This document shows, in pieces, positions 1-5,595 of a stretch of 5,687 bases of DNA. The position numbers and the translations under genes were made by a program. The notes beneath the pieces were generated by a model that was not told the DNA's origin, did no database searches, and saw only the letters and a list, made by a program, of their open reading frames with translations. The DNA comes from Lentisphaeria bacterium (GTDB lineage: Bacteria; Verrucomicrobiota; Lentisphaeria; Victivallales; UBA1829): the NCBI GenBank assembly GCA_019408975.1, contig DXVA01000287.1, forward strand, positions 1 through 5,687. The letters are read 5' to 3'. Within the stretch, counting starts at the first letter, position 1, and each line of letters opens with the position of its first letter.

Positions 1-24
1 AATCAGTAAAAAAAACTGATTTTT
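1..24 (+). terminator. Possible intrinsic terminator of an upstream gene, cut by the window edge
   Basis: AATCAGT (1-7) and ACTGATT (15-21) form a 7-bp stem around a loop of seven A residues, followed by three more T residues. The stem is AT-rich and may continue to the left of the window. It would end transcription of a gene lying to the left and separate it from the pseudopilin gene. The low GC of the stem and the missing left flank keep confidence modest. Confidence 0.4.
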
Positions 25-27
25 GAA

Positions 28-63
28 TATAATTTGAACGTTTTACAGAAAACATAACATAAG
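28..63 (+). promoter_or_regulatory. AT-rich promoter region of the pseudopilin gene
   Basis: A perfect -10 hexamer TATAAT lies at 28-33, but its -35 position falls in the poly-A hairpin and has no good match. An alternative is TTGAAC (34-39) with an 18-base spacer to CATAAG (58-63). Either would give a short leader before the start at 89. The AT-rich stretch contrasts with the GC-richer genes. Which element is used cannot be decided from sequence. Confidence 0.35.
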
Positions 64-88
64 GATAAAGACAGGAGGATGCGGATAC

Positions 89-784
89 ATGAAGAGGGAT
101 TTCACTTTGATAGAGCTTCTGGTCGTGATAGCAATCATCGCTATCCTTGCCGGTATGCTGCTGCCGGCATTGAACAAGGCGCGGTCGACCGCGCAGGGAA
201 TCAAATGCACTTCAAACTTGAAGCAGATCGGTCTCGGGGAGGCAATGTATTCTCAGACATATAACGATTATCTTGCCCCGACTCAGATTGACAACAATAC
301 GTGGATGTGGCTTCTCGGTTCGCACATGGAAGGAAGCGTAGATGCTTTTGCATGTCCTTCCAACAAAGAGGGGAAACTCATATTGGGCTCCTCTGCCACC
401 GAAGGTAATTCTCCTTTCAAGAAAGTGGGGGTACTGGGGTATGCGCAGAATTTGAGTGCCGGCCCGCATCAGATCTGGACTTATCTGGAGTATGTGAAAG
501 TCACTCAGTGCAAGTTCCCTTCTCTGTCATTCCTGATTATGGATACTTCCCATAATACAGAAACTTTCAAATATTCCTTTGGCCTCTTGTTTACCGATTT
601 CCGGCATAATGGCAAGATGAATGTCGCTTTCCTGGATGGGCATGTCCAATCGGTCAGATATAATGAAGCGAGGTTTGACAGTTATGACCAGTATGGCGGT
701 CCGTATTACTGGTCGCTGAAATACAGCAATCGTGAGGGAGGACTGCTTCGTTTTGCCGGTCCTAAACCTATGCCTGGATATTAA
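89..784 (+). CDS. Pseudopilin-like protein with N-terminal methylation segment and C-terminal H-X9-DG motif
   Basis: This 231-residue protein begins with a type IV pilin/type II secretion pseudopilin-like N-terminus: a four-residue basic leader (MKRD), then FTLIELLVV with Glu at mature position 5, and a hydrophobic helix to about residue 25. The following LPALNKAR and CTSNLKQIG segments are typical of the Lentisphaerota/Planctomycetota family. Near the C-terminus, H173 is followed by nine residues and D183-G184, the prepilin-processing-associated H-X9-DG motif. Cysteines at 40, 89 and 141 include a typical FACPSN element. The start is fixed by AGGAGG at 73-78, ten bases upstream, and by the leader itself. 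An inner-membrane-anchored, periplasm-facing protein is expected; its exact role in this family is not established. The usual Gly before the cleavage site is Asp here. It lies 170 bases upstream of a secreted glycoside hydrolase on the same strand. The family assignment is strong, the function is not. Confidence 0.93.
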   Translation: MKRDFTLIELLVVIAIIAILAGMLLPALNKARSTAQGIKCTSNLKQIGLGEAMYSQTYNDYLAPTQIDNNTWMWLLGSHMEGSVDAFACPSNKEGKLILGSSATEGNSPFKKVGVLGYAQNLSAGPHQIWTYLEYVKVTQCKFPSLSFLIMDTSHNTETFKYSFGLLFTDFRHNGKMNVAFLDGHVQSVRYNEARFDSYDQYGGPYYWSLKYSNREGGLLRFAGPKPMPGY

Positions 785-846
785 ATTGCAGGCTTATCGA
801 AATCGGAAGAACTTTTCCTGCCTGTTCATATCGGGCATGGAATGGT

Positions 847-878
847 TTGATATGAAAATGTTTTGGTTCCTGTAAAAT
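847..878 (+). promoter_or_regulatory. Weak promoter candidate for the glycoside hydrolase gene
   Basis: TTGATA (847-852) resembles a -35 box and TAAAAT (873-878) a -10 box, but the 20-base spacer is longer than optimal. No convincing hairpin terminator follows the pseudopilin gene: the short GCAGG/CCTGC pairing at 788-821 lacks a T-run. Read-through from the pseudopilin promoter, giving a two-gene transcript, is therefore an alternative. Confidence 0.25.
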
Positions 879-915
879 ATTAATCAAATTGAAACATGCT
901 GGACGATGCCACATC

Positions 916-932
916 GGTCTTGCAACAAGATC
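916..932 (+). promoter_or_regulatory. Inverted repeat in the hydrolase leader, candidate operator or RNA hairpin
   Basis: TCTTG (918-922) and CAAGA (926-930) are perfect inverted arms around CAA. G-C and G-U pairs at 917/931 and 916/932 could extend the stem to 7 bp in RNA. The repeat ends 24 bases before the ATG at 955, between the promoter candidate and the translation start. That position suits a repressor site or a leader hairpin. It shares TTGCAACA with the palindrome ahead of the alcohol dehydrogenase. Confidence 0.35.
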
Positions 933-954
933 AGTTTGAGTTGGGATAGCTGTA

Positions 955-3834
955 ATGAATAAAATTCTTTCACTTGGAGTCGGAGTTATGGTGCTTTGGG
1001 GCGGATTGTCGGAAGCCGGCGGTGCTGAAAAAAACGGTTCGTCGAACTGGCTGCACCGGTATCAATGGAATTTACACGGTGAAAAAGCCGAAATAAGCCG
1101 TGATGCGGAAACCGGGGATTTCAGGGTTCGTACCGGTCAGCCTGCGGGAGCTGCCGTTCTCAGATCGGAACTGGTTCCTCTGAAAGGCGATTCGGAGCGG
1201 CAGATCAATGCGGAATTTAAGCTGAACCGGCGTTCTTATGCAAAAATATACCTGCGCCTGCGTTTTTTCTCTGCTCCCGGAACAGCCGGCGGACGTACAG
1301 TGGACAACTCCGGGACTTATGTTTCCATGCCCTTTGATATGCGCTATCCGGCAGGGGAATGGCAATGGATGCGACTTCGTTTCAAGCCTGTTGACGGAGA
1401 GCGTTTTGTCAGTGTCGAAATTGTCGCGGAAAACGGGATTTGCGATTTTACCGTGACACGTCTTGAATGCGGTCCGCCGTCGCCGCGCCCATTAAGCCCG
1501 ACCTGGGCATGTGATTCCGTGAGCGGTATTGATCCGCTGCCTCATTACACGGAACCGGAGGAGGAAGTGATTCCGCCGCTTACCGAAGAAATCCGTAGAA
1601 TCGTGAAAGAGCGGAAACGTGCGAAGGCGAGAGTGGAAGTCATAGACGGCAGGCCGCGTTTTACTCTTGACGGGGAGCCGTTCGCCCCGGCGTTTTACAA
1701 TGGCTGCTGGTTCAATCCGCGTTTGTCGCAGTATGGGGATTTCCGCCGTGCCGGAGTCCATACTTTCCTGTTGTCGGTTTCCTCGGGAAGGAATCTTTAC
1801 GGCAGCGGTTTCTGGACCGGCAGGGACACCTATGATTTTTCCGAATTGGAGAAGTGGCTCTGGCGCATTCTTTGCGTGGACCCGAAGGCGAATATCATTT
1901 TGTATCTGGGATGTGAACCCTATGTGGAGTGGGGACACGAGAACCCGGATCATGTCGCCACCGACCAGAACGGAAAGAAAGCCGTGGTCGATTTCCACAC
2001 AATCCGTTTCGGCGGCAAAGCGCCGGGGAAAGGGGAACGTTTCGGTCCAAGCCTTGTGTCTGAAAAATTCCGGCGGGACAGCGGGAACGCTTTGCGGAAG
2101 CTTGTGGAATATCTGCAAACGACGGATGCCGGAAAGGCGGTCATCGGGTATCATCTGTGCGGATTCTCGGACGGACAGTTTTTCGACTGGGACTACGGCT
2201 GGAAAAATCAGCATATCGCCGATTATTCGCCTGCGGGAATGGCGAGTTTCCGCGACTGGCTGCGCCGGCGTTACGGCAACAAGGTGGAACTGCTGCGCAA
2301 AGCATGGAACGACCCGGCCGTCACCTTTGAAACGGCACAACGCCCGACCGTGAGTCAGATATGGACCTCTGATTTTCTCGTAGATTCCCAGCAGGTGGCG
2401 GATCATAACCGCTTTGCCAGCGAGGGACAGGCGGAAACGGTGCTTTTCCTGGCGAAGACCATGAGGGAGGCGACAAAGGGAAAGGCTTTGATCGGAACCT
2501 ATTACGAGGATATCAGCGGGACTGTCTACAACCACGGGGCGCTGAAGCGGTATCTGGAGTCTCCTTACATTGATTATCTTGCAGGCCCTGCCGATTACCG
2601 CATCCGCAAGGGCGGCTATTCCGGCGGAGTCCGCAATATATTCGGCTCTACTCTCCTGCATGGCAAAATGTACCTGACGGAGCAGGACTGGAGATCATGG
2701 TGCTCCGGTCCGAATTCCCCCGTGGAGAATTTTGCCTACGGGCGTGCGGAATCCCCGGAGGAACATAATGCCATGGTGCGCCGGGAGAGCGGCATGATGA
2801 TCGCATTCGGTCTGGGAACATGGTGGTACGACCTCGCCGGGAAATGGTTCCGGGATGACCGGATCATGAGCGGCATTGCCGAGGCTGTGAAAGGGTTCGG
2901 CACGGACTTGCGGAGCAAAGGTCTTCCAACGGCGGACGTCGGGGTTTTCGTCAGCGAGGACAGTAATTTTTACCACACCCTGCGCACTTCCGAAATCATG
3001 CGCTCCGGGATTACCAAACAGCGGGTCCAGCTGAATACCTCCGGAGTTCCTTACAGGCTGTATCTGATGAGTGACGCCGGCGTGAAGGATATTCCACGGC
3101 ACAAGGTCTATATGTTCATCGACTGTATTGCGATGAATGCGGCGCAGCGTGAGTTCATCGAAGGATTGAAGCGTGACGGCAATACACTGATTTTCATCGG
3201 TTCGCCCGGTATGATTGATCTGGATAAGCCTTATCACGCCAATGCTCTGACCGGGAAAGAGCGGGAGAAATCCCGGCGGGCGGTTGAGACTCTCACAGGA
3301 ATCCGGCTGAAGGATTTCAAAGGAGTTCCGGCAGCTTATACGCTTCCGATGAAGCATGAATTGCTGCAAGGAACGGGCGACCGCCTGGCGCTTCCTCTGA
3401 CCTATGCGTTCATGGGGATTGACTTCCCGCAGGACGGTGTTCCGGTATTTGCCGTGAATGATGCGGCGGCTGTTCCGCTGGCGGCGTTTGCCGATGGCAG
3501 CAGTGTTTCCGTGGCGGTCAGGGATTTTGAAAATTACAGGGTGGTTTATTCCGCGGTACCTGTGCTGTCGGATGCGTTTTTGAACCGGATTGCGGCTTCC
3601 GGAGGCGCATGGACGGCGGCACAGCCCGGAGATGCGGTGTATGCCAATGAGAATTTTGTGACGATTCATGCAATGCATGCATTGAACGGCGGGAAAAAGC
3701 GTCTTTCTTTCCGCCGTCCCTCGAAAGTGATTGACATGCATGACAACACCGTGATTGCCGAATGTGCGGACGGAATTGAGCTGACAATGAAGATAGGCGA
3801 AACCAGATGGTTTCAGCTGCTTCCGGTAAAATGA
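955..3834 (+). CDS. Secreted GH42-like (clan GH-A) glycoside hydrolase, beta-galactosidase-type architecture
   Basis: This 959-residue exported enzyme probably hydrolyses a glycosidic bond in a polysaccharide or glycoside; the substrate is unknown. A signal peptide is visible: MNK, hydrophobic residues 4-18, and a likely cut near A21 or A24. Residues about 30-172 look like a beta-sandwich carbohydrate-binding domain. Residues about 225-640 resemble a GH42 TIM barrel: RPRFTLDGEPFAPAFY at 233-248, a PDHVATDQNGKKA segment (331-343), SFRDWLRRRYGNKVELLRKAWND (431-453, split by family conservation), and YLTEQDW, whose E576 fits the nucleophile. The expected acid/base Asn-Glu after GY (398-399) is replaced by Gly403-Phe404. 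Residues about 655-790 form an alpha/beta domain like the GH42 trimerisation domain, ending in ETLTGI. A C-terminal beta domain contains YANENFVTIHA (896-906). The ATG is chosen because it gives the signal peptide, although the ribosome binding site is weak (GGGA, 943-946). A transcriptional terminator follows. The clan assignment is fairly safe; activity and exact family are not. Confidence 0.85.
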   Translation: MNKILSLGVGVMVLWGGLSEAGGAEKNGSSNWLHRYQWNLHGEKAEISRDAETGDFRVRTGQPAGAAVLRSELVPLKGDSERQINAEFKLNRRSYAKIYLRLRFFSAPGTAGGRTVDNSGTYVSMPFDMRYPAGEWQWMRLRFKPVDGERFVSVEIVAENGICDFTVTRLECGPPSPRPLSPTWACDSVSGIDPLPHYTEPEEEVIPPLTEEIRRIVKERKRAKARVEVIDGRPRFTLDGEPFAPAFYNGCWFNPRLSQYGDFRRAGVHTFLLSVSSGRNLYGSGFWTGRDTYDFSELEKWLWRILCVDPKANIILYLGCEPYVEWGHENPDHVATDQNGKKAVVDFHTIRFGGKAPGKGERFGPSLVSEKFRRDSGNALRKLVEYLQTTDAGKAVIGYHLCGFSDGQFFDWDYGWKNQHIADYSPAGMASFRDWLRRRYGNKVELLRKAWNDPAVTFETAQRPTVSQIWTSDFLVDSQQVADHNRFASEGQAETVLFLAKTMREATKGKALIGTYYEDISGTVYNHGALKRYLESPYIDYLAGPADYRIRKGGYSGGVRNIFGSTLLHGKMYLTEQDWRSWCSGPNSPVENFAYGRAESPEEHNAMVRRESGMMIAFGLGTWWYDLAGKWFRDDRIMSGIAEAVKGFGTDLRSKGLPTADVGVFVSEDSNFYHTLRTSEIMRSGITKQRVQLNTSGVPYRLYLMSDAGVKDIPRHKVYMFIDCIAMNAAQREFIEGLKRDGNTLIFIGSPGMIDLDKPYHANALTGKEREKSRRAVETLTGIRLKDFKGVPAAYTLPMKHELLQGTGDRLALPLTYAFMGIDFPQDGVPVFAVNDAAAVPLAAFADGSSVSVAVRDFENYRVVYSAVPVLSDAFLNRIAASGGAWTAAQPGDAVYANENFVTIHAMHALNGGKKRLSFRRPSKVIDMHDNTVIAECADGIELTMKIGETRWFQLLPVK

Positions 3835-3879
3835 ACGGTGGCGCATCCGTTCTCAATACCCGGTATCGGATATCATGTT

Positions 3880-3920
3880 GAATCCTGCATTCCATAATGG
3901 TTTGCAGGATTCCTTTTCTG
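3880..3920 (+). terminator. Intrinsic terminator of the glycoside hydrolase gene
   Basis: GAATCCTGCA (3880-3889) pairs perfectly over 10 bp with TGCAGGATTC (3903-3912), with a 13-base loop. The loop contains CCAT/ATGG, which could add a small inner stem. The hairpin is followed by CTTTTCTGTT, an imperfect T-rich tract. It begins 45 bases after the hydrolase stop codon and separates this gene from the alcohol dehydrogenase. Confidence 0.65.
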
Positions 3921-3933
3921 TTGCAACAGAAAA
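3914..3933. promoter_or_regulatory. Perfect 20-bp palindrome, candidate operator or activator site
   Basis: TTTTCTGTTGCAACAGAAAA is identical to its reverse complement over all 20 bases, with TTGCAA at the centre. It ends 14 bases before the -35 box of the dehydrogenase promoter, a position suited to a dimeric transcription factor. Its left T-run overlaps the tail of the hydrolase terminator, so part of the symmetry could serve termination instead. The cognate regulator is not in the window. Confidence 0.5.
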
Positions 3934-3947
3934 AACAAGTCATTTTC

Positions 3948-3975
3948 TTGACATCCGGGAAAAATGCGTTACTTT
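3948..3975 (+). promoter_or_regulatory. Sigma70-like promoter of the alcohol dehydrogenase gene
   Basis: A consensus -35 box TTGACA (3948-3953) is followed by a 16-base spacer and TACTTT (3970-3975) as a -10 box with the key first TA and last T. Transcription would start near 3982 and give a leader of about 35 bases. It sits just downstream of the 20-bp palindrome. Confidence 0.6.
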
Positions 3976-4003
3976 AGCTGAATATCGGCAACCATTTAAC
4001 ATA

Positions 4004-4010
4004 AAGGGGG
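4004..4010 (+). promoter_or_regulatory. Strong ribosome binding site of the alcohol dehydrogenase
   Basis: AAGGGGG lies six bases before the ATG at 4017. It decides the start and contrasts with the poor site of the hydrolase gene, suggesting that the dehydrogenase is translated efficiently. Confidence 0.7.
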
Positions 4011-4016
4011 AAAATT

Positions 4017-5231
4017 ATGTTTCAAAACAGTCTGGACATCCATGAAGTCAAAGAACTTCGACTCAAAACACTCGTGTATTTCGGCTGCGGCGCGATCCGG
4101 AAGATCGAAGACATTGCGGCGGAACTCGAAAAACGCGGCATTCACAGTATGCTCGTTGTGACCGGCAGAGGCGCATACAAGGCGACGGGAGCATGGGGAT
4201 ATGTGGTTCCCGCACTTGAAAAGCACAAGATCAAGTATGTGCTGTACGACAAGGTGACTCCGAATCCGACGACCGCGCAGATCGACGAAGCGGTGGCTCT
4301 CGGAAGGACCATTGATGCCGGGGCGGTGCTCTGCATCGGCGGGGGAAGCCCGACCGACGCTGGGAAAAGTGCGGCGATTCTGCTGGAAAACCCGCAGTAT
4401 GACGCGGCACAGCTCTATGAATACAAATTCACGCCGGAAAAAGCGGTTCCTGTCATTGCGATCAATCTGACTCACGGCACCGGAACGGAGGTGGACCGTG
4501 TCGCTGTCGCCACGATTCTTGAAAAAGAATACAAGCCTGCAATCGTCGCCGACTGCATTTATCCGACATGGGCGATTGACGATCCTGCGCTTATGACGGG
4601 GCTTTCGGAAAGACAGACGCGCTTTGTCAGCATCGACGCAGTCAATCACAGTGTGGAAGCCGTGACAAGCACTCTTGCAAGTCCGCTTTCCATAACATTC
4701 GCGCGGGAGGCCATCGCGCTGGTCGCGCAGTTCCTGCCCGTTGCCCTGAAAGACCCGAAAGACCTGACGGCACGTTATTATCTGCTCTATGCCTCCATGC
4801 TTGCGGGGGCATCGTTCGACAACGGCATGCTCCATTATACCCATGCGTTAGAACATCCGTTGAGCGCCGTCAAGCCGGATTTGACGCATGGACTCGGACT
4901 TTCCATGCTGCTGCCGGCGGTGGTCAAGCATATTTACTCCGCAAAGTCGGTTGTGCTTGCCGATGTGCTGGCGCCGCTTGTCCCCGGTTTGAAAGGAGAT
5001 CCCGCGGAAGCCGAACGGGCGGCGAAGGGGGTGGAGCAATGGCTGGTGAAGGTCGGCGCTCCGGAAAAACTTTCGGATGAAGGGTTTACCGCCGGAGATA
5101 TCGACAAGCTGACGGAGCTTGCATTCACGACGCCTTCTCTGGGATTCCTGCTTTCTCTCGCGCCGAACAAGGCGGACAGAGATGCCGTCAGGCAGATTTA
5201 TACGGATTCTCTGATGCCTTTGAATCAATGA
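4017..5231 (+). CDS. Iron-containing (group III) alcohol dehydrogenase
   Basis: This cytoplasmic oxidoreductase, 404 residues, interconverts alcohols and aldehydes with NAD(P)H. Fermenting bacteria use such enzymes to dispose of reducing equivalents or reduce aldehydes such as lactaldehyde. The N-terminal dinucleotide-binding half (about 1-195) carries GGGSPTDAGK (108-117, matching GGGSxxDxxK) and THGTGTE (152-158). The C-terminal helical half holds the metal site: D207 and H211 in IDAVNH, H276 in HALEH, and H291 in THG, matching the Asp-His-His-His set known from FucO. H280 matches the conserved nearby His. The H280-H291 spacing is one residue longer than in FucO. Length is slightly above the usual 380-390. 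No signal peptide is seen. The gene has its own promoter, strong ribosome binding site and terminator, so it is probably monocistronic. The family is certain; the substrate (lactaldehyde, 1,3-propanediol, butanol or other) cannot be read from sequence. Confidence 0.96.
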   Translation: MFQNSLDIHEVKELRLKTLVYFGCGAIRKIEDIAAELEKRGIHSMLVVTGRGAYKATGAWGYVVPALEKHKIKYVLYDKVTPNPTTAQIDEAVALGRTIDAGAVLCIGGGSPTDAGKSAAILLENPQYDAAQLYEYKFTPEKAVPVIAINLTHGTGTEVDRVAVATILEKEYKPAIVADCIYPTWAIDDPALMTGLSERQTRFVSIDAVNHSVEAVTSTLASPLSITFAREAIALVAQFLPVALKDPKDLTARYYLLYASMLAGASFDNGMLHYTHALEHPLSAVKPDLTHGLGLSMLLPAVVKHIYSAKSVVLADVLAPLVPGLKGDPAEAERAAKGVEQWLVKVGAPEKLSDEGFTAGDIDKLTELAFTTPSLGFLLSLAPNKADRDAVRQIYTDSLMPLNQ

Positions 5232-5260
5232 CTTGATGTAATATTCCAGTTTGAGAACGG

Positions 5261-5313
5261 AAAAACCATTCAGGCATCCGAACTGAAAAGCCGGATGACT
5301 GAATGGTTTTTTA
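5261..5313 (+). terminator. Strong intrinsic terminator of the alcohol dehydrogenase gene
   Basis: A 20-position stem begins 29 bases after the stop codon. The left arm 5261-5280 (AAAAACCATTCAG, G, CATCCG) pairs with 5292-5311 (CGGATG, A, CTGAATGGTTTTT), with one G/A mismatch and an 11-base loop. The T-run reaches 5312. The matching A-run on the left side means that it could also work on the minus strand. Confidence 0.9.
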
Positions 5314-5330
5314 TTAAAAACAATTGGTTT

Positions 5331-5450
5331 GATAGTGCGATGCTCTGCATCGCAAAAATGCTTCGTGCAGGACTTCCTGTCCTGCCGCGTTCCGGCTGCG
5401 TAAGCTGGTCGCCGGAGGCGAAATTCCCGATAGTGCGTATGCTTGCATCG
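5331..5450. repeat. Hairpin-rich intergenic repeat-like element
   Basis: The stretch contains successive hairpins: GCGATGC/GCATCGC (5337-5353, TCT loop), GCAGGAC/GTCCTGC (5367-5385, TTCCT loop), TCCGGC/GCCGGA (5391-5416), and ATGC/GCAT (5439-5448). GATAGTGCG occurs at 5331-5339 and again at 5429-5437, each time followed by a variant of the same ATGC..GCATCG hairpin, so the unit is framed by imperfect direct repeats. It lies between two opposing terminators and has no credible coding potential. It could be a dispersed repeat of the REP/MITE kind or a structured RNA. Copy number elsewhere in the genome is unknown. Confidence 0.5.
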
Positions 5451-5462
5451 TGGTAGTTTATT

Positions 5463-5492
5463 TTTCTGCATGGTTTTCCATTTTTGCAGAAA
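5463..5492. repeat. Small inverted repeat beside the minus-strand terminator
   Basis: TTTCTGCA (5463-5470) pairs perfectly with TGCAGAAA (5485-5492); TGG/CCA inside can add three pairs. No T-run follows on either strand, so it is not by itself a terminator. It may support the adjacent terminator by blocking 3'-end degradation or acting as a backup. That role is inference. Confidence 0.3.
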
Positions 5493-5493
5493 T

Positions 5494-5541
5494 AAAAAAA
5501 GGCTCCGGGAATCAAAGTCCCCCGACTTTGATTTCCGGAGC
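5494..5541 (-). terminator. Long-stem intrinsic terminator for minus-strand transcription
   Basis: An 18-bp stem (5502-5519 with 5524-5541) has a four-base CCCC loop on the plus strand. One position is A-C on the minus-strand RNA and G-U on the plus-strand RNA; the others are Watson-Crick. Seven A residues at 5494-5500 become a U-tract on the minus strand, which gives the direction. It must serve a gene transcribed leftwards from the right edge, convergent with the alcohol dehydrogenase. Confidence 0.85.
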
Positions 5542-5595
5542 AGAAGTCCTGCCGGTATTCATCCTCCCCCCGGTTGCAGAATCCTCATTGATCCT

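Noticed and set aside
79..264. 61-codon plus-strand frame overlapping the start of the pseudopilin gene
   Set aside because: Its ATG is part of the ribosome binding region of the pseudopilin, and the alternative frame encodes the well-conserved pilin-like segment.
1492..2661. 389-codon open frame on the minus strand, antisense to the hydrolase
   Set aside because: It lies wholly inside a gene with clear domain motifs, has no recognisable family features, and is explained by the codon bias of the sense gene.
3671..3684. Perfect 14-bp palindrome CAATGCATGCATTG
   Set aside because: It is inside the hydrolase coding sequence and simply encodes a His-Ala-Met-His-Ala-Leu stretch; no regulatory context.
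2695..3846. 383-codon minus-strand open frame antisense to the hydrolase C-terminal half
   Set aside because: Composition is rich in Arg, His and Pro as expected of a shadow frame, and there is no credible promoter or domain.
3856..3866. Short inverted repeat ATACC-C-GGTAT after the hydrolase stop codon
   Set aside because: Only five bases per arm with a one-base centre, and a much better terminator lies 14 bases downstream.
3996..5471. Two long minus-strand frames antisense to the alcohol dehydrogenase (3996-4844 and 4848-5471)
   Set aside because: The sense frame carries every hallmark of iron-dependent alcohol dehydrogenases; the second frame also runs through a strong terminator and the hairpin element.
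5512..5562. 16-codon minus-strand frame preceded by GGGGGGAGG
   Set aside because: The purine run abuts the ATG without the normal spacing, and the frame ends inside the terminator stem.
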